Below, piece after piece: positions 38,410 through 45,305 of a stretch of 45,305 nucleotides of DNA. Under the pieces are notes generated by a model, which worked only from the letters and a program-made list of their open reading frames with translations, was not told the DNA's origin and made no database searches. Position 1 is the stretch's first letter. Each line of letters opens with the position of its first letter. Source of the DNA: a virus. The translations under genes and the position numbers were made by a program. The stretch covers positions 1-45,305 of the IMG/VR virus record IMGVR_UViG_3300046660_000388; one strand, 5' to 3'.

Positions 38410-40497
38410 TCAGTCCTTTCGGTAGCGGGTGCACTCGAACCCCGCCGCGGCGAGCGGCAGGCCGGTGGCCCAGGGCGGGTTGGTCGCCATGCGGGCGGCG
38501 AGATCCTCGAACGTGAACTCGGGCGAGTCCGGCGTCTCGGTCAGCAGCTCGTCGTGCACGGTGAGCACGATCGGATACGTCTCATCGATCGACGGCATAT
38601 TCGCGGCGAGCACGTCGCGCGCCGAGCTCTGCGTGCACTCGGCAATCAGCTTGCCGCCGTGCGTCTTGACCTTGTTCCACTGGCGCGTGTACGGGTTGAC
38701 GCCCATATACGTGAGCTGCCCGTTGCCGTCGACCTCGGGCTGCAGGTAGCAGAGGTACGCGCCAGAGGGCAGGCGGATCCGCAGCCAGGCGCCGTCGCGC
38801 CGGCAGCGCAGGTGCGGGCCGATGTCGTACGTCACGCCCTCGTTCACCACGGCGAGCGTGTACGCGTCCTTCGCGGCGGCCCAGAGCGCTGTTGTCGCGG
38901 GGTGGGCCTCGCGCCACGCGTGCTTCAGCACCTCGCACGCGACGTAGATGTTCTTCGGCAGGTGCAGGCCGCCCCCGCGGCGCTGCTTCAGCGCCCACTC
39001 GTAGACGCCGTACGCGCGGGCGATCGAGTCCTTCGGCGCGGTCGTGTGCACCGCGTCGGCCATCTGCTCGAGATCCATCTTGTAGACCATGGCGAACGTC
39101 AGGAACGCGGCGACGCCGCCCTCGTACCCGAGGCCCAGCTCCTGCACCTTGCCGATCTGGCGCTTGTCGCCCACGGCCTCGGCCGGCGGCACGTTGAACG
39201 ACCGCGCGTACGCGAGCTTGTACAGATCCTCGCCGGTGCCGGCATCGTAGGCGGCGAACGCCTTCAGCTTCCACGTCTCGCCGGCGAGCCAGGCCAGCAT
39301 GCGGCCTTCGATGTTCGCCAAGTCGGCGACGACCAGCTTCTTGCCGGGCGCCGCGACGATCAGTCCGCGGATGCAGTCGCTCGTCGTGAGCATCACGTCG
39401 CCGAACACGATGTCGGCGTACCCGCCCTTCAGCGACGTGACGGCCATCTCCTGCACCGCCTCGTCGAACCCGTAGCTGGGGCGTGGCATGTTCTGCGGCT
39501 GCAGGATCCGGCCGGCCCAGCGCCGCGTGCGCAGCGCGCCGGCGAACTGGAGGCTGTTGCGCAGCCGGCCATCGGCCGACGTCGCGGCAATCGCGGCCTT
39601 GTACTTTGCCGTCGAGGTCTTCGTCGCCTCGAGCCGGATCGCGAGCAACTGCTTCACGCCGTCGGGGAGCTCCGGATCTTCCATGCGCCGGCGCAGCGTG
39701 TCGGCCTTCAGATCGGGCAGGTCGACGCCGTACTCGGCCAGAATGAACGTGAGCATCGCGTCGCGCTTGCTGGGCGACGAGACCAGGCCGGAGGTCGCCT
39801 CGCGTGTCTCAGCCTTCAGGCGCGCCGTCTCGATGTCGGTCGCCCGGATGGCGGCCTGGGCGAGGTCGAGGTCGACCTGGAAGCCGCGGTCATTGATGCG
39901 CTGGTCGAGGTGCCAGAGCGCGAGCTCAGCGTGGCCGGCCCGGTAGTTCCACGCCGGCAGGGCGCGGTCGATGGCGCGCATCGAGACGATGTCCTGGCGC
40001 GAGTACTCGAGGAACTCGGCCCACTGCTCCGGGTGCGTCTCGCGCGTGGCGCGGCGCAGGGTCTGGTTCTTCGGGCGCGGCTTGCAGAACAGCTGGATCA
40101 GCTCGGCGCCGCGCTTGTCCTTCAGCTCGTTGGCCTCGACGCCCATGATCGGGCCGATCTTGCCGAGGGCGCCCGGCAGGCCGTGCAGGTAGGCCTTGAC
40201 CATCGTGTCGCGCCAGCGTTCGACAGGCACTTCCATACCCCAGACGGCACGGATCAGCGCGCGGTCGAAGGCTGAATTGTGGGCGACGATCTCGACGTCG
40301 GGATCCCCGAGCATGGGCCAGAGCGCCTCAGGCACGCACCGCCGGTCGGTCAGGTCGGCGACCGTCGACTCGTCGTCATCGAGCGCCCATTGCGCGACGG
40401 TGATCTCGGTCGTCGGGTCATCGGCATACCGGTGCGTCCCGTGCTTCTTCAGGTCGCACTCGCTGTAGGTCTCGACGTCCAGATAAAGCGTGGTCAT
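38410..40497 (-). CDS. Family A DNA polymerase
   Basis: 695 aa. The 3'-5' exonuclease is present: LYLDVETYSE (D5, E7), EIVAHNSAFDRAL, and EYSRQDIVSMRAI. Polymerase motifs A (VVADLANIEGRM), B-region (DKRQIGKVQELGLGYEGGVA) and C (LTVHDELLTET) are all recognisable. This is the phage PolA that occurs in many siphoviruses and podoviruses together with DUF2800 and DUF2815 genes. It is the main replicative polymerase. Upstream of its ATG is only the antisense lipoprotein gene, so transcription must come through from further upstream. Confidence 0.93.
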   Translation of the reverse strand: MTTLYLDVETYSECDLKKHGTHRYADDPTTEITVAQWALDDDESTVADLTDRRCVPEALWPMLGDPDVEIVAHNSAFDRALIRAVWGMEVPVERWRDTMVKAYLHGLPGALGKIGPIMGVEANELKDKRGAELIQLFCKPRPKNQTLRRATRETHPEQWAEFLEYSRQDIVSMRAIDRALPAWNYRAGHAELALWHLDQRINDRGFQVDLDLAQAAIRATDIETARLKAETREATSGLVSSPSKRDAMLTFILAEYGVDLPDLKADTLRRRMEDPELPDGVKQLLAIRLEATKTSTAKYKAAIAATSADGRLRNSLQFAGALRTRRWAGRILQPQNMPRPSYGFDEAVQEMAVTSLKGGYADIVFGDVMLTTSDCIRGLIVAAPGKKLVVADLANIEGRMLAWLAGETWKLKAFAAYDAGTGEDLYKLAYARSFNVPPAEAVGDKRQIGKVQELGLGYEGGVAAFLTFAMVYKMDLEQMADAVHTTAPKDSIARAYGVYEWALKQRRGGGLHLPKNIYVACEVLKHAWREAHPATTALWAAAKDAYTLAVVNEGVTYDIGPHLRCRRDGAWLRIRLPSGAYLCYLQPEVDGNGQLTYMGVNPYTRQWNKVKTHGGKLIAECTQSSARDVLAANMPSIDETYPIVLTVHDELLTETPDSPEFTFEDLAARMATNPPWATGLPLAAAGFECTRYRKD

Positions 40498-40523
40498 ACT
40501 TGCGGAACTTCCTGGGAGGCTGT

Positions 40524-40799
40524 ATGCGTTTCGTTGCCACTCTCGCCGCGCTCGCGCTCACTGCGTGCGCCACCACGACCGGCGTCTACAAGGCCGGCCC
40601 CGACACGCTCGGCGTCACGACCTCGGCGTCCATGGGTCGCGGCGGCCTGTCCGCGGCGCGGGAATCGGCGTACGAGCAGGCCGGCGCGGCTTGCGCCGGC
40701 GCCGCGGTGCAGACCGTCAGCGAGCGACCGCAGGCGATCGTTCCGACTGACGGCATGGCCCACTTCGATCTGCACTTCACCTGCCAGCGGCCGGCCTGA
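40524..40799 (+). CDS. Small lipoprotein on the opposite strand (91 aa)
   Basis: Lone plus-strand gene within the minus-strand early region. Signal peptide MRFVATLAALALTAC with lipobox LTAC (Cys15); mature part has GRGGLSAARESAYEQAGAAC and a Cys pair. ATG at 40524 follows CTGGGAGG. Similar small lipoproteins occur in proteobacterial genomes without defined function. Opposite orientation suggests prophage expression (moron). It ends 1 nt before a second lipoprotein gene on the other strand. Confidence 0.7.
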   Translation: MRFVATLAALALTACATTTGVYKAGPDTLGVTTSASMGRGGLSAARESAYEQAGAACAGAAVQTVSERPQAIVPTDGMAHFDLHFTCQRPA

Positions 40800-41048
40800 T
40801 CAGTTCGTCACCAGGCAGTCGCCTGAAACGCGGACGAGTCGGCCTGTTGCGGCGTCCTTGAACTCGTAGCCGTCGGAGGCGTGCGCGTTCTCGATCTTTC
40901 CGGTGCTGTTGCCGTCATAGATCACGTGCCCGCCGGAGTAGCAGGTCACGTGCCCTGCGCTACCGATGGCCGATATCCGGGCAATCGTTGTGTCACTGCA
41001 GCCCGCCAAGCACGCAATGAAGGCGAGAAGCGACAGGGTCTTGATCAT
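40800..41048 (-). CDS. Small lipoprotein (82 aa)
   Basis: Signal peptide MIKTLSLLAFIACLAGC with lipobox LAGC (Cys17), then SDTTIARISAIGSAGHVTCY and DGNSTGKIENAHASDGYEF. It may be exposed in the periplasm and could exclude other phages or act in lysis. ATG 41048 follows GAAAG and was chosen over a longer frame with an upstream start. Tail-to-tail with the plus-strand lipoprotein. A signature that I recall from other phage lipoproteins, without known role. Confidence 0.72.
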   Translation of the reverse strand: MIKTLSLLAFIACLAGCSDTTIARISAIGSAGHVTCYSGGHVIYDGNSTGKIENAHASDGYEFKDAATGRLVRVSGDCLVTN

Positions 41049-41238
41049 GGTCAACTTTCGGTTGTGAATGGGTGCCCCCACTCCCTCGGCTTGCCCCTTC
41101 TATGCTTGCGGCGTCGCGGGGTGTATGCATCTCGGTCTGGGTCAAACTCGCAGGCCAGGATCCGAGTAGCAAGCCGAAGTAGTGCCCGACTGGTGGGGGC
41201 TTGGCAGTCAGCGGAGTAGCGACGCCCTGCTGATGGGT

Positions 41239-41283
41239 GGGCGGCCGTTGCGTGCCCCGGGAACCCCCCAGAGCCGGCCGCCC
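41239..41283. other. Long inverted repeat in the gap before the lipoprotein pair
   Basis: Arms GGGCGGCCG and CGGCCGCCC (perfect 9 bp) with a 27-nt loop that holds CCCCGGG and runs of C. It lies 8 nt after the DUF2815 gene stop. Without a T-run it may be a partial terminator. The rest of the 242-nt gap (41049-41290) shows no gene. Confidence 0.5.
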
Positions 41284-41290
41284 GAAAACG

Positions 41291-41878
41291 TCAGGCGAAC
41301 TCGGCGGCGTCGGCGCCCTCGGTCGCCTTCTTCTCGAAGTCGCTGGACTGGGCCTTCGCCGAGCCGAACGCGTCGCCGTCGTGGTCGAACTGGATGCCGA
41401 CCAGCTTCGCGAACACGCCGTCGCCGAAGCGCGAGTCGGCGTAGAACTCGACCAGCGCGTTCACGTAGCAGCCCGAGTAGATGGGGTTCTTGCCGGCCTC
41501 GGTCACGAGCACGGTGTTCGTGTCGTACACCTGCGGCTTGGCGCACTCGGCCTCGGTGTCGCCGCCCTGGCAGTTCGCCGACAGGATCAGGTTGCCCTCG
41601 TAGCCGTCGTACTTCGCCTTCAGGTCGCCGTCGCGCAGGCAGAGCTTGTCCTTCGCCTTGACGGCTTTCATGGTCGCCGCGGCCTTGTCCTTCCACTTCA
41701 GCGCCGCGGCCTCCTGCAGACCGGCGTTCACGCGCGCGAGCTGCGGGTGATCGGGCGGGATGATGAGCGAGACGCCGCAGCGGAACTTGCCCTCGCCGTT
41801 GAACTGCTCGCCCTTGAACAGGACGGGGAACGACGCGCGGACGTTGTCGAGACGGAAGCGGAGGTTGGAGGTGGTCAT
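41291..41878 (-). CDS. DUF2815-type ssDNA-binding protein
   Basis: 195 aa from ATG 41878. It matches the family of phage ssDNA-binding proteins (DUF2815/Enc34-like): NLRFRLDNVRASFPVLFKGE, FRCGVSLIIPPDHPQLA, CLRDGDLKAKYDGYEGNLIL, IYSGCYVNALVEFYADSRFG. An OB-fold with an acidic C-terminus (FEKKATEGADAAEFA), as in SSB proteins. It coats replication intermediates and stands beside the DUF2800 nuclease, its usual partner. Confidence 0.85.
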   Translation of the reverse strand: MTTSNLRFRLDNVRASFPVLFKGEQFNGEGKFRCGVSLIIPPDHPQLARVNAGLQEAAALKWKDKAAATMKAVKAKDKLCLRDGDLKAKYDGYEGNLILSANCQGGDTEAECAKPQVYDTNTVLVTEAGKNPIYSGCYVNALVEFYADSRFGDGVFAKLVGIQFDHDGDAFGSAKAQSSDFEKKATEGADAAEFA

Positions 41879-41880
41879 GG

Positions 41881-43173
41881 TCAGGCGTAGCTTTCTTCGG
41901 TAGCGGGTTGGGAAACGGTGTTGAACTCGGACGCGACCGGCGCGAACTCCAGCGCCTGGCGCTTGTCCGAGAGGGGGGCGACCGAGGGCTTGCCCTCGCT
42001 CTGGGTGATGAGCGCCTTCAGCTTCGGCCACTGGCGCGGGCCGATCGCCGGCGTCTCGCCCTTGGTCAGCTCCTCGGCCTTCGTCGGGGAGATCAGCGTG
42101 TAGGCGTACATCTGGTCGTGCTTCAGGCGGGCGGCCTTGAGCTGCGCCGTGGCGGCTTCAGCGTCGGCCCACGCGCGGTTGCCGCGCTTGCCGGTGACGA
42201 GCTTGTAGCCGGGCACCTTGTCGCCGGCGGTCAGCCGGCGGTGCACCTCGGCGCGGACGGCGGCGAGCCAGTCCTCGATCAGGTCAGCGCGATCCATGAC
42301 CGCCGACAGCCAGGCGCCTTCGGCCGGGCCGGTCGCCTGCGTCGTGGCGGTCGGCTTCGCCTTCGGCAGCACCATGACGAAGTCGTCGGGCGCGGCCGGC
42401 ACGGTGCCGAACACGGTCTCGGCCGCCGCGGCGCGCAGGGCAGGGCACGTCGCCTTCGCCCGGCAGAATTTGCACGACTTGTCGTTCGGCCGGAGGAACG
42501 TCGCCTCCCACTCGGCCTGGGCATCCGACCCTTGAGCGGCGATGCGCTCGGCGTTGATCTGCGTGCAGACCGACGACCGCGCGGCACCGTGACCCCAGGC
42601 CTCGAGTTCGGCGACGGTGCACGTCCACTCGCTCGGCGCCTGCTTGATGCGGGGCTGGTGGATCACCAGGCGCACGGTCGTCGGCTCCTCGCCCATCTCG
42701 CGCAGCACGGCCAGTGCGCCGAGGGCGTACAGCTTCATCTGCGGGTTGTCGTCGGCCTCGACCTCGACGCCCATGCCGTGCTTGTAGTCATGCACCTGCA
42801 GCTCAGGGCCGCGCAGCGCGACGATGTCGCTCGTGCCCCAGCCCTCTTCAGCCGGCACGCCGAGGTAGGTGGCGTAGCAGACCTGCACCTCGGACAGCAG
42901 CATGCCGTCGCCGACGATCTCGCGGATGTTGGCAAGCGCCGTGTGGACGGCCTTGTGCATGTCATCGGTCACCGGCCAGGTCTTGCCGTTCACGACGTAG
43001 ACGGGCTTGCCGACGGCCTCGATGCTGTCGGAGAGATAGCTGTGCGCCGCGGTGCCCTCGTCGGCGTACTTGCTCGACGAGTCGGGCTTGCCGGCTTCCA
43101 TCACGCGCTTGCCGGGGCAGAGCGTGGCCGCCTCGAACCCGGAAGCGCTGTACTTGCTGTGTGCGTCAGGCAT
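41881..43173 (-). CDS. DUF2800 RecB/Cas4-like exonuclease
   Basis: 430 aa. The N-terminal SKYSASGFEAATLCPGKRVM and EGTAAHSYL are the start of the family. The PD-(D/E)xK core contains WGTSDIVALRGPELQVHDYK (D...DYK). Cysteines C21 and CKFCRAKATCP near residue 235-245 may form a Cas4/AddB-type iron-sulphur cluster. ATG at 43173 follows AGGAG at 5 nt; GTG 43179 is too close to it. Likely processes DNA ends in replication or recombination with the ssDNA-binding protein. Confidence 0.85.
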   Translation of the reverse strand: MPDAHSKYSASGFEAATLCPGKRVMEAGKPDSSSKYADEGTAAHSYLSDSIEAVGKPVYVVNGKTWPVTDDMHKAVHTALANIREIVGDGMLLSEVQVCYATYLGVPAEEGWGTSDIVALRGPELQVHDYKHGMGVEVEADDNPQMKLYALGALAVLREMGEEPTTVRLVIHQPRIKQAPSEWTCTVAELEAWGHGAARSSVCTQINAERIAAQGSDAQAEWEATFLRPNDKSCKFCRAKATCPALRAAAAETVFGTVPAAPDDFVMVLPKAKPTATTQATGPAEGAWLSAVMDRADLIEDWLAAVRAEVHRRLTAGDKVPGYKLVTGKRGNRAWADAEAATAQLKAARLKHDQMYAYTLISPTKAEELTKGETPAIGPRQWPKLKALITQSEGKPSVAPLSDKRQALEFAPVASEFNTVSQPATEESYA

Positions 43174-43357
43174 GGACACTCCTGTCGGTGGTGGAGATCT
43201 GCGGCAGGGTGACGACCACGCCGATCGCGGCCAGCGTCGCAGCGAAGTCCTTCAGGCTCACTGCGTCGGCAATCCCCTTGACCGACGGCGAACCGGCGTT
43301 CGCAGGGGCGAGCATCGTGAACGTGATGGTCACGTCGGTTGCGATGAACTCAGACAT
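43166..43357 (-). CDS. Small hypothetical protein (63 aa), paralogue of the next gene
   Basis: Starts MSEFIATDVTITFTML; residues 3-16 match the 68-aa neighbour (F-A-DV-TFT-L). Later SLKDFAATLAAIG is helical. Overlaps the DUF2800 gene by 8 nt and the upstream paralogue by 8 nt. Function unknown. Confidence 0.62.
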   Translation of the reverse strand: MSEFIATDVTITFTMLAPANAGSPSVKGIADAVSLKDFAATLAAIGVVVTLPQISTTDRSVHA

Positions 43358-43556
43358 CGATCACCCGCGATTGGGTGGCGATGGAGATGGCGCCCGGCAC
43401 GCCGTGCAGCGAGTCGGCGGCGCACACCTTGGCGGCGCCTTCGATGAGGCCCTGCAGGGCGGCGCCGAACTCGACGAGCGAGCCGTCGAGGACGCTGGAG
43501 GTGGTCAGCACGGTGAACGTGACCTGCACGTCCACGGCGGTGAATTGGTCAGCCAC
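43350..43556 (-). CDS. Small hypothetical protein (68 aa), paralogue of the previous gene
   Basis: Starts MADQFTAVDVQVTFTVLTTS, then GSLVEFGAALQGLIEGAA. Shares the TAxDVxxTFTxL opening with the 63-aa protein, so the two genes probably arose by duplication. Compact alpha/beta shape is likely. No function known. Confidence 0.62.
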   Translation of the reverse strand: MADQFTAVDVQVTFTVLTTSSVLDGSLVEFGAALQGLIEGAAKVCAADSLHGVPGAISIATQSRVIDV

Positions 43557-43755
43557 GGGAATCTCCCTTGATCAGTGCGTAGGCGATGGCGACGAGCGCG
43601 CGACGGGTCTCGTCACGCTTCGCCGGCGGAGTCCTGTTCCACGCCGCCTTCAGGTCGGCGAGGACGGACGCCTCGGGTTGGCGAATGGGCCTGGGGTCGC
43701 GCAGGTGGTGCAGGTGCGCCACCCGCGCGAGCAGGCGCGAGGTGCGGGCGTTCAC
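43549..43755 (-). CDS. Small basic hypothetical protein (68 aa)
   Basis: MNARTSRLLARVAHLHHLRD then PEASVLADLKAAWNRTPPAK; strongly basic and helical. May bind nucleic acids. Overlaps neighbours by 4 to 8 nt in a co-directional chain. No family recognised. Confidence 0.58.
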   Translation of the reverse strand: MNARTSRLLARVAHLHHLRDPRPIRQPEASVLADLKAAWNRTPPAKRDETRRALVAIAYALIKGDSRG

Positions 43756-43955
43756 CGGTGGGCCAGCCGGTTGCGCGCCACGTTGCGGCGCTTGACCTTG
43801 TCGCGGGCCGCGCGGCGAGCGCCGGTCTTGCCGCGTGCGACGCCACGGTGGCCGCCGCTCAAGCCGGCGGCGCCCTTGATCTCGCCGGAGCGGATCGCGG
43901 ACTGCACGAGCGCGGCCATCGCAACGGCCGCGAGGTAGCCGATCATCTTTTTCAT
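43752..43955 (-). CDS. Small protein with N-terminal hydrophobic segment and basic tail (67 aa)
   Basis: A membrane or signal segment (MKKMIGYLAAVAMAALVQSA) is followed by a very basic Gly/Arg/Lys-rich tail (GGHRGVARGKTGARRAARDK). It might be membrane-anchored with a nucleic-acid-binding tail. ATGA overlap with the gene upstream. Function unknown. Confidence 0.58.
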   Translation of the reverse strand: MKKMIGYLAAVAMAALVQSAIRSGEIKGAAGLSGGHRGVARGKTGARRAARDKVKRRNVARNRLAHR

Positions 43956-44200
43956 GAGGGGGTGCCTCCAGAGGCTTGCAGCGTCAGGAGCTCGACGGCC
44001 CGCGGCGCGTTGATGACGCGGAAGTGGGGGTCGTGCTTCTTGAGCGTGATGCCGTCCGCGAACCCGCGGCCCGGCAGCGCCCAGAACATGTGGCCCACCT
44101 CGATCGATCGCCGATGGCCGACCAGCACCATCCCGCGGAATACCGCTCGCGCGATGTCGACAGACTTGGCCCGGTAGGCGACGGCCTGGTCGGTGTCCAT
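43952..44200 (-). CDS. Small hypothetical protein (82 aa)
   Basis: MDTDQAVAYRAKSVDIARAV, then VGHRRSIEVGHMFWALPGRG, ending LQASGGTPS. Three His and two Gly-rich turns but no known fold. It is 2 nt behind the 166-aa gene and coupled to the next by ATGA. Unknown. Confidence 0.6.
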   Translation of the reverse strand: MDTDQAVAYRAKSVDIARAVFRGMVLVGHRRSIEVGHMFWALPGRGFADGITLKKHDPHFRVINAPRAVELLTLQASGGTPS

Positions 44201-44202
44201 GA

Positions 44203-44703
44203 TCAGGCGACCGCGGGCTCGGACAGCTCGGCGTGCTTCGCCTTGACCGCGGCGAGCGCGTCGGCGAAGTGCATGGCGCCGGCCGGGCCGGCTTCCTTCA
44301 TGGCGGCGAAGTTCGCGTAGTTGAACGACTTCGCGATGCCCAGGACGTGCTCGGCGGGGTCGAGCTCGAGCTTCTTGACCAGGCCGACCAGCTCGAACAC
44401 CGCCTTCTGCAGGGTGGGGTAATCGACCGTCGGCGCGACCTTGCCGGTCTCGGCCGCCGGCGTCTTGTCGTCCGCGGTCGTGGCCGTCTTGCCGCCGATG
44501 ATGTCGGCCTTCACCTTGGCGAGGTCGGCGACGGCCTGGGCCTTCGCGGCGCTGTCGCGCGCGGCCTGCTGCTTCTCGGGAGTGACGGTCGCCGACTTCG
44601 TCGTGCCGACGCTCTCGACGTTGCTCACGGCCAGCGGCTTGCTGCCGCTGAAGAACGCGATCAGGGCGGCCTGATCGGGGAAGGACAATTCGACTTTGAT
44701 CAC
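44203..44703 (-). CDS. Hypothetical early protein (166 aa), first gene after promoter O6
   Basis: GTG at 44703 follows GAAAGG at 7 nt and was preferred to an upstream TTG. Residues 1-25 (VELSFPDQAALIAFFSG) form a short domain, followed by a long Ala/Lys/Thr-rich linker (EKQQAARDSAAKAQAVADLA) and a C-terminal helical domain (YPTLQKAVFELVGLVKKLEL; GIAKSFNYANFAAMKEAG) seen in other phage early proteins. Role unknown; being promoter-proximal it may act early in takeover. Confidence 0.68.
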   Translation of the reverse strand: MIKVELSFPDQAALIAFFSGSKPLAVSNVESVGTTKSATVTPEKQQAARDSAAKAQAVADLAKVKADIIGGKTATTADDKTPAAETGKVAPTVDYPTLQKAVFELVGLVKKLELDPAEHVLGIAKSFNYANFAAMKEAGPAGAMHFADALAAVKAKHAELSEPAVA

Positions 44704-44749
44704 GGGGCGACCTTTCAGTGGAGGTTGGGGTCGGAGTTGCTGTAGCAAG

Positions 44750-44785
44750 AGATCAAACTTTAGCTAGAGCTAAAGCGCAGGGCAA
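44750..44785 (-). promoter_or_regulatory. Early leftward promoter with operator (site O6)
   Basis: Minus strand: -35 TTGCCC (44785-44780), 17-base spacer, -10 TAAAGT (44762-44757). The operator CTTTAGCT-AG-AGCTAAAG (44758-44775) has perfect 8-bp arms around a 2-bp centre, the most symmetric of the set. It would drive the genes from 44703 down to DNA polymerase. Confidence 0.7.
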
Positions 44786-44794
44786 GCGAAAAGA

Positions 44795-44926
44795 TCAGCT
44801 GCCCCAGATGAGCAGCACGCCGGCGCAGAGGAAGGCGACCGACATCACGCCGACAACGACGTCGGTGTCGAACTTCGGGCGACGCGAGATCGGCTCGCCG
44901 CCGGGGTAGTGGTTGATCAGGCGCAT
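44795..44926 (-). CDS. Small single-pass membrane protein (43 aa)
   Basis: MRLINHYPGGEPISRRPKFD then a membrane segment (TDVVVGVMSVAFLCAGVLLI). ATG at 44926 lies 3 nt after the repeat-protein stop with GAGGCCTGAACC before it. It ends just before promoter O6. Unknown role. Confidence 0.65.
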   Translation of the reverse strand: MRLINHYPGGEPISRRPKFDTDVVVGVMSVAFLCAGVLLIWGS

Positions 44927-44929
44927 GGT

Positions 44930-45305
44930 TCAGGCCTCGACGAATTCGCCGGCGGCGCTCAGCCGGTACCAGGTGCCGGCCTTGACGCCGTTCTCGCCGA
45001 CGCGAGAGGCGCGGATGGCGAGCAGGGTGCCGTCGTACTCGTTGCGATGGCAGAGGACGATCGCGCCGCCCTCGGCCGCACGCGCCTTGCCTTGGATGCC
45101 CAGCGAGGCCGCGACGGAGTGCAGGCCGCTCACTTCCGCGGCCGACCGGTCGCCGGTGTTGGACGCGGCCGACTGGTAGCCGGTGTTGGACGCGGCCGAC
45201 TGGTAGCCGGTGTTGGACGCGGCCGACTGGTAGCCGGTGTTGGACGCGGCCGACTGGTAGCCGGTGTTGGACGCGGCCGACTGGTAGCCGGTGTTGGACG
45301 CGGCC
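44930..45305 (-). CDS. Repeat protein, C-terminal part (continues from 1-762)
   Basis: The end of the gene whose start is at 762. It holds the last SNTG-xx-SAA units (YQ type, then one DR) and a 66-residue C-terminal cap: EVSGLHSVAASLGIQGKARA, then EGGAIVLCHRNEYDGTLLAI, then VGENGVKAGTWYRLS. The cap ends in a small beta domain common to relatives of this protein. The last 127 nt of the window are also found at 1-127 and must be counted once for the frame to be kept. Confidence 0.85.
   Translation of the reverse strand, partial: AASNTGYQSAASNTGYQSAASNTGYQSAASNTGYQSAASNTGYQSAASNTGDRSAAEVSGLHSVAASLGIQGKARAAEGGAIVLCHRNEYDGTLLAIRASRVGENGVKAGTWYRLSAAGEFVEA
45144..45305 (-). repeat. 27-bp coding tandem repeat (right part)
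   Basis: Five full YQ-type units plus 19 nt of a sixth (45152-45305), preceded by the last variable block (DR, 45144-45151). Together with 1-391 and minus the duplicated 127 nt this gives 16 units; five or more YQ units in a row make the real number uncertain. Confidence 0.95.

Noticed and set aside
38206-43212. Long plus-strand frames opposite DNA polymerase and DUF2800 genes
   Set aside because: Shadow frames of motif-bearing minus-strand genes; only the lipoprotein frame at 40524-40799 has its own signals.

Overview
The window is the complete genome of a temperate, short-tailed (podovirus) bacteriophage, assembled as a circle and opened inside a tandem-repeat gene. Bases 1-127 are identical to 45179-45305, so the unique circle is about 45.18 kb. 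DNA is high in G+C throughout. The virion genes resemble Bordetella phage BPP-1 and its podovirus relatives: PF12236-type portal, Bbp19-like protein, scaffold, Bbp17-like capsid, Bbp16-like cement protein, T7-type tail tube A/B proteins and three internal ejection proteins. A 27-nt match to the 3' end of bacterial tRNA-His beside the integrase is the likely attP. Lipoproteins, a GH24 endolysin and these relatives point to a Gram-negative, high-GC host, probably a pseudomonadote; the species cannot be read from the sequence.

Layout. (1) Switch, about 1.3-2.5 kb: a CI-like repressor (1388-1876, minus) faces a Cro-like gene (2043-2390, plus) across an operator region. (2) Plus strand, 2.4-5.2 kb: a small ORF, a PrimPol-VapE primase-helicase, a cluster of octamer repeats that may be the replication origin, and a small HTH gene. 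(3) Plus strand, 5.2-31.4 kb: terminases, portal, two extra receptor-binding proteins (an SGNH esterase-like protein and a beta-helix spike), capsid genes, tail tube, ejection proteins including a 1993-aa one with a HELGH motif, a third tailspike, then holin, endolysin and a second holin. (4) 31.4-31.8 kb: an antisense membrane-protein gene, attP and a terminator. (5) Minus strand, from 1256 back through the map join down to 31.7 kb: a long early region in three segments carrying small unknown genes, the repeat protein, DUF2800 nuclease, DUF2815 ssDNA-binding protein, family A DNA polymerase, C5 methyltransferase, VRR-NUC nuclease, SNF2 helicase, cupin, excisionase and integrase.

Regulation. 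Two repeated DNA elements organise the genome. A 20-22-bp partly palindromic site (core ACTTTAGCAnnnGnTCAAGT) occurs at six places. Three copies overlap the -10 box of promoter-like sequences that start the three minus-strand early segments, one lies in the repressor/Cro gap, one inside the primase gene and one before the capsid gene. They look like repressor operators, some possibly stoperator-like. A second motif, GTACATARRnCCGG, occurs five times on the plus strand, always just upstream of a virion-gene block and three times exactly 36 nt before the start codon. It is the best candidate for the phage's late promoter element. No phage RNA polymerase gene was seen.

The most noteworthy items are these two motif families, the 9-residue repeat protein with a variable dipeptide and no synonymous drift, the pair of receptor-binding proteins sharing an N-terminal anchor-like module, and the octamer cluster downstream of the primase.
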